NCBI RefSeq assembly: GCF_008386695.1
Contig: NZ_VUOC01000004.1
Coordinates: forward strand, 1,180,327 to 1,244,326
Source of the DNA: Chitinophaga agrisoli
Lineage (GTDB): Bacteria > Bacteroidota > Bacteroidia > Chitinophagales > Chitinophagaceae
Direction of reading: 5' to 3'
Length of the DNA stretch: 64,000 nucleotides
Shown: piece by piece, positions 7,821 to 17,099 of the stretch
How positions within the stretch are numbered: the stretch's first letter is position 1
Layout of the letters: every line of letters begins with the position of its first letter
The notes under the pieces: model-generated
Databases searched by the model: none
What the model was told of the DNA's origin: nothing
The model's input: only the letters and a program-made list of their open reading frames with translations
Translations under genes and position numbers: made by a program

Positions 7821-10685
7821 TTATTCTTTCGTGTTATTACCTGCCCTGAAATATACGCCGGCCGCATTGTTTAGCTGCGTAATTTCCGGCTGCCGGCAAG
7901 CAGTTGATAACTTCACGAAATGCCTGCCAGCTGGCAATTTCAGCGTAAACTCAATCTTTTTAATGCGTGGTTGCAGATCATTGGGCGCTTCCAGCTGAGG
8001 AATGATTACGCTGTCTTTTAACGCATGGTCACCGGGCAGCATCACATCAACATAGACCTTTACATTTTCAGCGGTTGTATTGCCTATGTTATGTATGACT
8101 GCCTGTACCACATATGTGTGAGGCTGTGCGCCACCGTGAATACTAATATCCTTCTCTGCAAGCGCAAGATCGGCCAGTTGTTGAGCATTATGAGGATAAG
8201 CCTGCAGCTGCTTTACCGCAATTACCAGCAATTGTTTGCCGGGCAGTGTTAGCGTAACATCTTTTACACGCTCTGTGACGGTAAATGTGTCTGTAGTTAA
8301 TACTTCCTGTATATTGTCGTTCCCGTTTTTACTAAGCCCTGTGCGTATCTGATATACGCCTGGATCGAGTTGCCAGGTACGCATTTGCACGTTGCGCGAC
8401 TGTCCGAAATTGTATACAGCAGCCTGCAGGGAATGATGATCGCCACCATGCACTAATATGGCCGCATCTTTACCGGTATTTTTCCATGAGACCAGCAGCG
8501 AGGGATACTCATACCCCGCGCCAAAATGCCCCAGGTACATGCCGGCCAGCAGCGTGTTATCGGGGATGTATACGCGGTCTGTAAATTTTGCCTCACTGGT
8601 GTTGAGCGGAAAATTATAACGCAGGCCATTCAGCATTTGCTGTAAAGCCTTTTCCAGTACCTGCTTGTTGTGACAGAGCGTATAGCGGTTATATGCGGCG
8701 CCATATTTTCCTATGAGCGTATCATAGTTGCTGTTGTTACTGAGGTTTTTTGCCATGGCAAATAGTTTGCCCATTGGGTTCACCCCTGCTGCATGATCTG
8801 AACCACCGCTTTGTAGCTGTTGTTGTACCCATGGCAGTGAACCTGGCGTTGCCACGTCTTTTTGCAGCAAAGGTTTGGACATCAGTGCCGCATTGAAACT
8901 CACGGTTTGCAGGAAAAGCGTTTTTTGGGTAAGGCCGTATAAACCGGTAAGCAGGTATTGCAGCTCATTCACATGCCCCAGGTGATCCCAGTTGTAATAG
9001 GTGTAGGTGAGCTCCGGATCATACCATTGCGCAGCGTGGCCGCCTATCCGGTCGCCATCGAAGGCTACCGCTGAAGGTATAACACCTGCCGGCTTACCGT
9101 TCGCTGCCCTGTTGGCATCGGCTACCCATGCCTGTCCCAATTCACCTAATAGTCGTAGTAATTCCGGGTTGCGGTTATACCAGGCGGCCCACAGGCCGGG
9201 CAGCAGTGCGCGGGCATTCATGGCTACATCCACATCATAAGGCGCGTATGCAGATACGGCTGTTGCGGATAGATAGTAGGAACGAAAATGCCGGTGGCCC
9301 AGGATGGTGATGCCGGTCCATACGTCGCGGAAATTCTGCATACTGGTCAAGCATCTTTCTATGTATTCCGGGTTACCGTATTCCAGCAATAACATGCCCG
9401 GATGTGTATCCCTGAAGAGCTCTGCGGCGTGCTCCACATCATCTATCCTTTTTGAAAAACCGCGTTCCAGCTGTCCGCTGTTCCATACGCCATCTGCCAG
9501 GCGGATATAACCAGTACGCGCCAGGCTGTCATCTACGCCCAGTACGGCAGGCAACCACCAGCGCAACATCTCTACATCATCTCCGTATTTGCCGCCCAAC
9601 TCGCCGTTTGGCGCTTGTTTTACCGTTATCCACCAATGTATCAGTCTGAGCAAACGGGCCATTACCTCCCGCTGGGATACGGCCCAGGCAGGCGCGTTTG
9701 GCGGAGGGGCGGCCATGGTGAAGGTATCTGCCACCTGCTGTCCCAGGTACATTTTCAGGAGGTCATTATCCTGGTATTTTGATTGTAATTGTGTGAATAG
9801 TTGCCGGGCCCTGGATTGCTGCCAGGAATTATCATCTTCCTGATCGAGCCAGTAATAGGTGCGGGCCAGCAGGTAGCGTGCACGGTCATACAGCGGATCA
9901 TCCGGATCTGCAATAACCTGTTCCAGCAGATCTGCTGCCGCGAACATCCGGTAGATAAGGCTCAGGCCTGTTTGTTTTACTGTCTGTGACCAGCCACCGC
10001 CATCAAAATAGTAGCAAGCCAGCAGGTATTTGCGGACCATAGCGGCCTGGTTGCGCAGGGCGATATTGCTGCTGTCTTTTTCCAGCTGTTGCGTGGTATG
10101 CCGCAGCCAGCTGCTTATGGCAGCTGTATCTTCTTCCAGCGGTGTAGTAGTGTTTATGCTTTGGTTATGTGTACATGGGTAAAATTCGAGTGCGTATATG
10201 CCTACCGGGGTACCCAACCCGGTTATGCTTACGATCACTTTAGCGTTCTGCACGGTTATTTTAGTACGCAGGGTACGGTAAGGCAGCCGGTAGAACGGCG
10301 TGCTAAGCGTATCTGGCAATAGTTTGTGATCTACAGCTACCGTCATGTTCATCAATACGGAATCAATACTACCTCCGCTGATGATCATGAAATAATCACC
10401 ATCCGGCAGGTTGGCCTGGAATACCAGGCTATCTTTTGCCCATACGCCGCTTTGGAATATGGGGCTATAGAGCTTATGGTTGGCGCTATCAAATGCACGT
10501 GCGGGCGCCTGCAGCCAGCCGTAACCGGTTGCAGGATCATAATGCAGCTGTGGCGTTATGCGGGTATAACCCGGCGCAGCATTGTGCCCGGCGCTACCCA
10601 TATCAAACAGGTAGTTTGATCGCCGGTCGTTGCAAGCGCAAAGCAGTAAAGCGCCAATTATCAGGTATAAAAAGGTGTATCGCAA
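7821..10685 (-). CDS. Large lipoprotein with carbohydrate-binding-like N-terminus and CARDB-like C-terminus, function unknown
   Basis: 954 aa. The N-terminus is a lipoprotein signal with Cys18 as probable lipidation site (LLLCAC). Residues about 25-170 look like the galactose-binding-type beta domain found at the N-terminus of rhamnogalacturonan acetylesterases (FDMGSAGHNAAPGYTRITP, then GYGWL). The centre (about 190-620) is helix-rich and toroid-like, with acidic/aromatic motifs such as KYGDDVEMLRWW and NWDHLGHVNEL. The last about 120 residues resemble a CARDB/NPCBM-like beta-sandwich (VIHNIGNTTAENVKVYVDV). It starts 3 nt after the GH105 stop. A cell-surface or periplasmic glycan hydrolase or lyase is plausible, but no family was recognised and no catalytic residue is claimed. 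Confidence 0.75.
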   Translation of the reverse strand: MRYTFLYLIIGALLLCACNDRRSNYLFDMGSAGHNAAPGYTRITPQLHYDPATGYGWLQAPARAFDSANHKLYSPIFQSGVWAKDSLVFQANLPDGDYFMIISGGSIDSVLMNMTVAVDHKLLPDTLSTPFYRLPYRTLRTKITVQNAKVIVSITGLGTPVGIYALEFYPCTHNQSINTTTPLEEDTAAISSWLRHTTQQLEKDSSNIALRNQAAMVRKYLLACYYFDGGGWSQTVKQTGLSLIYRMFAAADLLEQVIADPDDPLYDRARYLLARTYYWLDQEDDNSWQQSRARQLFTQLQSKYQDNDLLKMYLGQQVADTFTMAAPPPNAPAWAVSQREVMARLLRLIHWWITVKQAPNGELGGKYGDDVEMLRWWLPAVLGVDDSLARTGYIRLADGVWNSGQLERGFSKRIDDVEHAAELFRDTHPGMLLLEYGNPEYIERCLTSMQNFRDVWTGITILGHRHFRSYYLSATAVSAYAPYDVDVAMNARALLPGLWAAWYNRNPELLRLLGELGQAWVADANRAANGKPAGVIPSAVAFDGDRIGGHAAQWYDPELTYTYYNWDHLGHVNELQYLLTGLYGLTQKTLFLQTVSFNAALMSKPLLQKDVATPGSLPWVQQQLQSGGSDHAAGVNPMGKLFAMAKNLSNNSNYDTLIGKYGAAYNRYTLCHNKQVLEKALQQMLNGLRYNFPLNTSEAKFTDRVYIPDNTLLAGMYLGHFGAGYEYPSLLVSWKNTGKDAAILVHGGDHHSLQAAVYNFGQSRNVQMRTWQLDPGVYQIRTGLSKNGNDNIQEVLTTDTFTVTERVKDVTLTLPGKQLLVIAVKQLQAYPHNAQQLADLALAEKDISIHGGAQPHTYVVQAVIHNIGNTTAENVKVYVDVMLPGDHALKDSVIIPQLEAPNDLQPRIKKIEFTLKLPAGRHFVKLSTACRQPEITQLNNAAGVYFRAGNNTKE

Positions 10686-10688
10686 TTG

Positions 10689-12404
10689 CTAATGTTGGAT
10701 GTTTTGTTGTTGCAGCGCCGCTATGGCGGTTCCTGCCATGATCACCGCGCCCAGTCCCCGCGGGTCGTTGTCTATTGTTTTCCGATGCCGGTAAAAATCT
10801 TCATTACTGCCAATTTCCGTACCCTGACAAATGCCGTGCACTACTCCCCCATCGTCTACTTTACCGGCTACTGCTTCCCATGCTTTTATTGCGGGCGCTT
10901 TATAACGTTGCGGCAACCAGCCATGCAATACCCCAGTAGCCATGGTATAGGCGAATATGGCGGTGCAGGAGGTTTCTTCGTAACTGTCAGGTTTGTCCAA
11001 CAGCTGATGCCACATACCATCCTGTGCCTGGTATGGCAGCAGTGCGGCCATATGTGATTGGAATGCGCGTTTTATTTCCTTGTATGCAGGATGTGCGGTT
11101 GGCAATGTTTGCAGTAATACCACTGTGGCCCATGCCACCCAGCCGTTGGCACGGCCCCAGTAAGCCACTGACTGCTGTCGCGTGGTACTGAACCAACCGT
11201 GTTTATATAAACCGGTTTGTGGGTTGAGCAGGTATTTGCGGAACTGTAGTACCTGGCGCACGGCCTCAGCCAGGTATAACTGCCGGCCGGTAGCCTTTGC
11301 CATTGTAACCAGGAAAGGCACGCTCATGAAGAGATCATCTGCCCACAAAGTAAACTCCACTGGCTCCGGGCGGCAGAACGTGCCATCGCTTAAACGCGCT
11401 TGTTTTTCTGTGATGTATTGTAGTAATGGCCCCAGGAGCCGGTTATATAACAGGCTGTCCTTTTGCTGCAGATACATAGCGGCCAATGGCAATGCAGCGG
11501 CGCCGGCATCATCCAGCATAGTACGGCGGAATATGCGGTGGTAGCTACCACGCCAGGCGTACAGGGAGTCATATTGAAATTGCAGGTCAGCATAGTTATC
11601 CAGCAGGAACTGCTTATATTTTTTTATGAAGTTGCCATAACGCGCGTCGCCTGTTGCCTGTTCTAAGGCCAGCAGTGTCCACATGGCGGTACCGTGGGAA
11701 TAGTGCCAGTTGGCATAGGATTCCCGCTGGTAAGCGGCCTGGCTGTCTATCACCAGCTCCGGCAGCCAATGTTGCGGGGCGGTTTGCCAGTATTGGTAGT
11801 TTGCTCCGGTGGCCGGTGTGGCAGGTAAATCCGCTGAGTGAGCGCTGCTGTACCACCATTCCTTTACAAGGGGATGTGCCGTAAACGATACGGCTGTCTC
11901 CTCATCCCCGGCGGGCGTTACAGCCCGCAGGAATATCACCGGCAATACCGCCGGCGCTGCCGTATAACGGACCAGGATCTCATTACTGCCTTTTTCCAGG
12001 GGCGCTGTAAAGTATTGGCTGAAAGTGAAACGGTTGTAGGCTATTTCTACCGGGTTGGTAACAGTGGTCTTGTCCTGCTGGTATACCTGATGGCGGTTCA
12101 AATACACCTGTACCGGCGCGGCGGTGGTGATCCCAAAACGTATCACGGTATCTTTTGCTGCTACGGCATACCGCAGCGCAAAAGCCTTATGATCCGGGGA
12201 GATGTTCAGAAAGCGGAAGTCCAGCACCTGCATGCCCAGTACCTCTTTCTGTGGCTCCCAACGCCATTCAAACCGGGTGTCTTTCATGAACCGGTCTGCT
12301 ACCCTGGCTGCCGTAGCCAGCGCGGACGGCTGTTGTGCGGCAGCTGAGTGGAAGAGGAACACTACCAGGCAGATCATGTATGCTATTTTACCTGGCTGTT
12401 GCAT
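10689..12404 (-). CDS. GH105-type unsaturated glucuronyl/galacturonyl hydrolase with N-terminal extension, secreted
   Basis: 571 aa from ATG 12404, chosen because it starts a normal signal peptide (MQQPGKIAYMICLVVF, ending SAAA); the open frame continues 147 nt further upstream inside the GH28 gene. About 200 residues of beta-rich N-terminal domain precede a GH105/GH88-type (alpha/alpha)6 barrel showing TLWADDLFMSVPFL, YWGRANGWVAWA and NDPRGLGAVIMAG. GH105 enzymes remove the unsaturated uronic acid left at the non-reducing end by polysaccharide lyases, by hydration of the double bond. The start overlaps the GH28 stop by 17 nt, indicating coupling. Its presence implies that a lyase acts upstream, perhaps one of the unassigned toroid proteins here. 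Confidence 0.85.
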   Translation of the reverse strand: MQQPGKIAYMICLVVFLFHSAAAQQPSALATAARVADRFMKDTRFEWRWEPQKEVLGMQVLDFRFLNISPDHKAFALRYAVAAKDTVIRFGITTAAPVQVYLNRHQVYQQDKTTVTNPVEIAYNRFTFSQYFTAPLEKGSNEILVRYTAAPAVLPVIFLRAVTPAGDEETAVSFTAHPLVKEWWYSSAHSADLPATPATGANYQYWQTAPQHWLPELVIDSQAAYQRESYANWHYSHGTAMWTLLALEQATGDARYGNFIKKYKQFLLDNYADLQFQYDSLYAWRGSYHRIFRRTMLDDAGAAALPLAAMYLQQKDSLLYNRLLGPLLQYITEKQARLSDGTFCRPEPVEFTLWADDLFMSVPFLVTMAKATGRQLYLAEAVRQVLQFRKYLLNPQTGLYKHGWFSTTRQQSVAYWGRANGWVAWATVVLLQTLPTAHPAYKEIKRAFQSHMAALLPYQAQDGMWHQLLDKPDSYEETSCTAIFAYTMATGVLHGWLPQRYKAPAIKAWEAVAGKVDDGGVVHGICQGTEIGSNEDFYRHRKTIDNDPRGLGAVIMAGTAIAALQQQNIQH

Positions 12405-13920
12405 CGGTTTGTATATTCTTTGATACAATATCCTGCAGCAAGCGGCGCTGCGCAGGCCAGGCGTTCCGGCTGTTGGACACATTACCATCCTGGCTGTTGC
12501 TGATGTATACGGCGGTTGGCGTAGCTGCGGAGGTTTGTATATCCAGGCCATTTAGCGTGAACTGTTGTGTGTTATGCACCACTATACCGGGGCGTGTTTC
12601 TGCCGTGGGTGAGCGAAGGGTGATATCAGACAGCCGCACATCTTTTGCATAGCGGATAAACAATCCGTATGCAGGCAGGTTGCCAAACATGGTACCCTCC
12701 GGATATTCTGTTTCCCTTTCCGGTACGGGCACATGCAGGTCTACATTGGTGGCTGCTTTTGTTTCGATATAGATATGTGCCAGTGAAACATTCTCAATAG
12801 GTACCTGGGCCAAACCACTGATGGAACAGCCGGTGGAATCTGCGCCCTTAGCCGTGATGTTAGACAGGAATATATTACGCGCACGGCCGGGCGACGGTAC
12901 CGGCCCGCCCTGCTTATAAGGACGCGCCCTGTTGCCGAGCCGTACAAACAGCGGCACCTGCGGTCCTTCTATCATGATGTTGTTAATAGTGATGTTCTCC
13001 ATGATGCCGCCGTCTACCATCTCCAGGGAAATGCCGCCGTTACCTGCGGGCAGGCCGTAAATGGTAGTCTGCTGCGCCGAAGGTTTTATCACACAATTGC
13101 TTACCACAATGTTCCTGAACCCGCCGGTAGACTCTGTTCCCAGCTTGAGCGCGTTACAATGACTGCTGATCACACAGTTGCTGATGGTAACGTTTTCCGT
13201 TATACGCGGTGATGTACTTTTGATGGTAATGCCGTCATCGTCTGAATCTCCTGTGATGTTGGAGATATGTACATTACGGCAACCATCAATATCCATCATA
13301 TCATTGTTCTTATTGGAATGGTTCCAAATATGCAGGCCATCTATCCATACGTCTTCGCAGCCCAGGTAATGCTGCATCCAGAAGGCGGAGTTGCGCAGTG
13401 ATACATCCCGCACTTTTACGTTTTTGCAGTTTATGAACCATAATAAATAAGGGCGGTTGCGGTAACGGTCTGGCTTTTTTGTGGTGTTAATAACGAATGC
13501 GGCGCCCTGGCCATCAATAGTACCGCCGCCTTCAATGCCTACGTTCTGCTGATCTTTGCAAAAGATCAGGCTTTGGCGGGCCCATTCATCCCCATAAAAA
13601 CGAATGCCGGCATCCTGGTAGGGATATTGTTTTGTATCCTTATTGCCTAAAATGGTGGCGCCAGCTGCTACATGCAGAATCACGTTGCTTTTCAGGTAAA
13701 GCGTGGCGGTGAGGAATTTGCCTGCGGGGAAATATACTTTTCCGCCGGTGGCGGCGCAGGCATCTATTGCTTTTTGTATGGCTTTGGTATTATCTGTGGC
13801 ACTGTCCCCTACCGCGCCATAGCGGGTTACATCATACCACTGCGCATTAGCAACAGCGGATAAGCCCATTAATAGGCAGCATAGGTACAGGGCGTGGAAT
13901 ATTCGTGGCATTACTTGCAT
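12388..13920 (-). CDS. GH28 family polygalacturonase-like enzyme, secreted
   Basis: 510 aa with a signal peptide (about 1-26; a second ATG at 13911 gives MPRIFHALY). The start of the beta-helix, GAVGDSATDNTKAIQKAID, is the usual GH28 opening (residues about 34-52). Catalytic-region motifs are NNDMMDIDG, GDSDDDGITIKS and SSHCNALKLGTES; these correspond to the NTDG, GDDC and GHG blocks of classical polygalacturonases but deviate from them, as in rhamnogalacturonan- or other uronide-specific members. The role is hydrolysis of alpha-linked uronic acid bonds. It is the first gene of the GH28-GH105-lipoprotein operon and has a perfect 16-bp palindrome about 55-70 nt upstream. The family is sure; the polymer is not. 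Confidence 0.88.
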   Translation of the reverse strand: MQVMPRIFHALYLCCLLMGLSAVANAQWYDVTRYGAVGDSATDNTKAIQKAIDACAATGGKVYFPAGKFLTATLYLKSNVILHVAAGATILGNKDTKQYPYQDAGIRFYGDEWARQSLIFCKDQQNVGIEGGGTIDGQGAAFVINTTKKPDRYRNRPYLLWFINCKNVKVRDVSLRNSAFWMQHYLGCEDVWIDGLHIWNHSNKNNDMMDIDGCRNVHISNITGDSDDDGITIKSTSPRITENVTISNCVISSHCNALKLGTESTGGFRNIVVSNCVIKPSAQQTTIYGLPAGNGGISLEMVDGGIMENITINNIMIEGPQVPLFVRLGNRARPYKQGGPVPSPGRARNIFLSNITAKGADSTGCSISGLAQVPIENVSLAHIYIETKAATNVDLHVPVPERETEYPEGTMFGNLPAYGLFIRYAKDVRLSDITLRSPTAETRPGIVVHNTQQFTLNGLDIQTSAATPTAVYISNSQDGNVSNSRNAWPAQRRLLQDIVSKNIQTDATAR

Positions 13921-13974
13921 TCGTTTTTCACTTTTACTGACAGATAAGAACTTGAACCGAAAGTAGACAAATAT

Positions 13975-13990
13975 TCGGGTACGTACCCGA
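13975..13990. promoter_or_regulatory. Candidate LacI-type operator upstream of the GH28 operon
   Basis: Perfect 16-bp palindrome TCGGGTACGTACCCGA, 55-70 nt before the GH28 start and just past the stop codon of the 641-aa toroid gene. It has the central CG and even spacing typical of LacI-family operators and shares ACGTACCCG with the site at 7790-7811. The LacI gene 2 kb away on the same strand is the obvious candidate regulator. Binding is inferred. Confidence 0.6.
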
Positions 13991-13992
13991 TA

Positions 13993-15918
13993 TTAATCAT
14001 TTATTTTGTCCGCCTGTGTATTTAACACCTGCAGGCTGTATGTAACGCTAGTGTTGATTGCCTGTGGACCCGGCGTTATTTCCAGCTCCAGCGGCCAGGC
14101 TTTTAGCGCGGGGTAAGGCGTCCAGTAACGGGCTGCCTCCCGGCCTGCTATCCAGCGCGCGTGCCCGGATAAGAGCTTCAGGACCCATTGTTTTTCTCCT
14201 GCGCGGATGAATATGGTGCGGTCATCTTTTTGTTGGAACGTCATTCCTGTATCATGTATCAAAGGCTCTATGATGTGCACGACGGGCCTTGTATCATGAT
14301 AGGTGAGCGTAATTTCTTTTTGCAGCATACTATCTGCGAACAGGTAATCCAGGCGATAGCCTACGCCGCCGCCCAGCTGGTTTTTATCTTTCAGTTCTCC
14401 GCTTACTGTTACCACATATTGACGATTGTCTTTTTCTGTGGCTGAGAGGCGGCCATCAAACTCAAACAGGTTGGTAAAATAACCGGTGCTGTCTGTATAC
14501 TCGATCCTGGGTGTAAGCGGCAGCACCCCCGGAGCTTCGGGGAAACTCATCGGCTCCGGGCGGGTGTATATTGTAGGGCTGGATGCGCTCATAAAACCGT
14601 GACCGGCGGCCCAGAGATGGCTAATGGCGCCACCATCCGGGCGGAACATATATTTGCCTTTGGCCCCTGCAGGGTCTTTATAACGGTAAGCGGTGATGGT
14701 AGCCATGAATTCCTGTGTGCGTACCTCTACCAGGTCCAGCGTGGGAAAGATCTTCATCCAGCCGCTGCTATCTGCCGGTAGCGGCGCCGCGGTGCGTGTT
14801 TCCTTTGTCTCCAGCGCAAAGGCCATGGCCAGGTTCTTGGCTTTGGCGAACGTGGGATAGATACAGGGCGGCGTATTAAATATTGCTGCGTGCTGCGGGC
14901 CGTAACCTATTAAACCACTGGCTGTAATATTCTTGCGCAGGAACTGCAGGTTACGCAGGCCTGCAGTTGCATAACGCGGATCCTCGTCCGCATAGAGGCT
15001 GAATAAGACCTGGCAACCGTCTGAAGTAGCGCTGCCATAGCCGGTCCATTTATTGGAACGGATGCCCCAGGAGCCATCCAGGGAGCCATCCGGGTAAATA
15101 AAGTAGAGATGATTTTTTAGGCCTTTTTTTACACAGGCATCCACCAGGGTATCTGCGGTAAGGCGGGCATACAGGCCCAGGCCCCATAAAGACATTTCCA
15201 TATCATAACCCAGGTCTACCCCCATTTTACTACCATGGCTACGGCCACCCTCCCCGTTCAGGAATCCGTCTTCATCCATTTTGGCAATGGTGCGGCGGGC
15301 CAGCTGCATGGCTTTTTGCGTATAGACAGGCTTATGTAGTAGTACTCCTGCTTTGGCCAGTGTGGCAGTAGTGGTGGCTACATAGTTTATGCTGGCAAAC
15401 TCCGGCGACATTACGCGGTAGAGGTATGCTGCCGCACTATCCATGGCGCTCAGCCATTGCTGTTGTTTTGTATGGCTTAACTGCGGTTGGAGCTTCTCAT
15501 AGGAGAGCAGCAGCATCAGCAACTGATCAGTGGTGGTGCCGGTCCATTCTTCGGGTGTTTCTTTCCAGCTGCCGTTGGGCTGCTGCTGGCGGAACAGCCA
15601 GGCAGCGGCCTGCTGTGCCGCTTTTGTGTAGCGTTTATTGCCGGTAATAAGGGCGGCCATGGTAAAGGGATAAACAGCTTCTGCGGCGCGGGTATGCCAT
15701 ACCTGGCAATGCGCGCACCAGATACCGCCAGCGTTAGCGCCCGCACTGTCCGGCGCCTGCCGGGCCAGTAACGCATCTGCTAAGGCCAGCAAGGTGGCCG
15801 CATATTCTTTTTTTGGTGAAAGCTTTTGTGCATGTATAGGAACAGACAGACAAAACAAGCTTGCCAGTGTGAGAGAAATAACCAGGTGCATCCTGTAAAA
15901 GCCTGCGTTTGCGATCAT
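13993..15918 (-). CDS. Secreted (alpha/alpha)-toroid protein, putative lyase or hydrolase
   Basis: 641 aa from ATG 15918; ATG 15891 (MHLVISLTLASLF) gives a more typical signal peptide ending near PIHA. The first about 370 residues are helical repeats with conserved-looking loops (GGIWCAHCQVWHTRAAEAVYP, NGEGGRSHGSKMG, DGSLDGSWGIRSNKW), as expected of a toroid enzyme. The last about 250 residues are beta-rich (RPDGGAISHLWAAGHGFM, TLTYHDTRPVVHIIEP), an arrangement seen in heparinase-like and alginate-lyase-like polysaccharide lyases. No named family could be assigned. It is the gene immediately after the LacI regulator. Because GH105 needs a lyase product, this and the 954-aa protein are candidate lyases; that is inference. 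Confidence 0.75.
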   Translation of the reverse strand: MIANAGFYRMHLVISLTLASLFCLSVPIHAQKLSPKKEYAATLLALADALLARQAPDSAGANAGGIWCAHCQVWHTRAAEAVYPFTMAALITGNKRYTKAAQQAAAWLFRQQQPNGSWKETPEEWTGTTTDQLLMLLLSYEKLQPQLSHTKQQQWLSAMDSAAAYLYRVMSPEFASINYVATTTATLAKAGVLLHKPVYTQKAMQLARRTIAKMDEDGFLNGEGGRSHGSKMGVDLGYDMEMSLWGLGLYARLTADTLVDACVKKGLKNHLYFIYPDGSLDGSWGIRSNKWTGYGSATSDGCQVLFSLYADEDPRYATAGLRNLQFLRKNITASGLIGYGPQHAAIFNTPPCIYPTFAKAKNLAMAFALETKETRTAAPLPADSSGWMKIFPTLDLVEVRTQEFMATITAYRYKDPAGAKGKYMFRPDGGAISHLWAAGHGFMSASSPTIYTRPEPMSFPEAPGVLPLTPRIEYTDSTGYFTNLFEFDGRLSATEKDNRQYVVTVSGELKDKNQLGGGVGYRLDYLFADSMLQKEITLTYHDTRPVVHIIEPLIHDTGMTFQQKDDRTIFIRAGEKQWVLKLLSGHARWIAGREAARYWTPYPALKAWPLELEITPGPQAINTSVTYSLQVLNTQADKIND

Positions 15919-15968
15919 AAGCCTTACTGTTTTTATAAAACCTGCCGATGCCCTATTGTCATATCCCG

Positions 15969-17042
15969 TTAATTGCGGTAGAAAATGTAGTTCTCGCGGG
16001 TAATGATGTCAATAGGCATCAGGTAACTCTTTTCGATGGTATTGGAATATACCAGGTGCTGAAAAAGCGTCATAATACCACGGTAGCCCTGCTCCTGTGG
16101 CTTTTCACAGATCAGGAAATCTATATTGCCTGTTTTCAGGTATTGTACGTTATCTGTGGTAAAATCATAACCCAGCAGGATAATATCCTTACGGCCGGCT
16201 GCTTCCAGGAAACGCGCCACCAACGATACACGGGAGTTGGTGACAAAAACGGCCCCAATATCCGGCTCCTGTTTAATCAGCTTTGCCAGCTTGCGGGAAA
16301 CCACCGCGTATTCCGTTTGCAGGGAGTCCAGCGTAAGCAGGCCGTTTGATAAGCCGTGATCCTTGAAATATGCCCGGAACCCTTCTTCCTTACGCAGAAT
16401 GGCATAGTTATTATCTATTTCCCGGGCAATTTTGGCGATCACCACTTTTTTATTATTCCTGATACCGTAATGTATAAGCTGGGCGGCCAGGTAACCGCTG
16501 CGGAATATTTCCGGTCCTATATAGGACATAGCGTCATAACCGGGGATATCTGTATTGATCAGCACATATGGCGTACCGGTGTTGTTGCAGTGCTCTATCA
16601 GCCGCAGTGCCGGCTCAGGGAAGGTAGGCGTGAGTAATATGCCCTGCGGGCTCGCCCGCACGATCTTCTTTACCTGCTTTTCAAACGTGTTCTCATCATT
16701 CTGATCAAAATAAAAGTAGGTAATGGTTACGCCGTACTGCCTGATCTCTCCGGCGGCCTTGTTGACGCCATCTTTTGGCGCCTGCCAGAACTCTGTTTCC
16801 GATGAGATAGCCGGCAGTAATACCGCCAGGTTAATGGCCCCGCGGGCTGCTAATGCGAGGCGCTGCGCCAATACATTGGGCTGATAGCCCAGCTTATCAA
16901 TGATGGCCTGGATCTTCGCTTTTGTTTTTTCGGAAACCCCTTCCCTATTATGGATCACGCGGTCTACCGTGGCAATGGATACCTGTGCAAGCCTGGCAAT
17001 TTCCTTTACACCTGCAGCAGCTTTGGCGTTATTTTTCTTCAT
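15969..17042 (-). CDS. LacI family transcriptional regulator
   Basis: 357 aa. The N-terminal helix-turn-helix (about residues 13-60) reads VKEIARLAQVSIATVDRVIH, then KLGYQPNVLAQRLA, which includes the hinge helix. The rest is a periplasmic-binding-protein-like effector domain (NLAVLLPAISSETEFW onwards), as in LacI proteins with a sugar-type ligand. It is located just upstream of the toroid/GH28/GH105 genes on the same strand, and the two palindromes at 13975-13990 and 7790-7811 are its most likely targets. It is likely a repressor released by an oligosaccharide breakdown product; the ligand is unknown. Confidence 0.9.
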   Translation of the reverse strand: MKKNNAKAAAGVKEIARLAQVSIATVDRVIHNREGVSEKTKAKIQAIIDKLGYQPNVLAQRLALAARGAINLAVLLPAISSETEFWQAPKDGVNKAAGEIRQYGVTITYFYFDQNDENTFEKQVKKIVRASPQGILLTPTFPEPALRLIEHCNNTGTPYVLINTDIPGYDAMSYIGPEIFRSGYLAAQLIHYGIRNNKKVVIAKIAREIDNNYAILRKEEGFRAYFKDHGLSNGLLTLDSLQTEYAVVSRKLAKLIKQEPDIGAVFVTNSRVSLVARFLEAAGRKDIILLGYDFTTDNVQYLKTGNIDFLICEKPQEQGYRGIMTLFQHLVYSNTIEKSYLMPIDIITRENYIFYRN

Positions 17043-17099
17043 AAAGTTTTATGACGTATGTAACAAATATAGAAAAATAATCAGCCGCCCGGTTGTTTG

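Noticed and set aside
12405-12551. Upstream extension of the GH105 gene
   Set aside because: It lies inside the GH28 coding region, and the ATG at 12404 starts a proper signal peptide.
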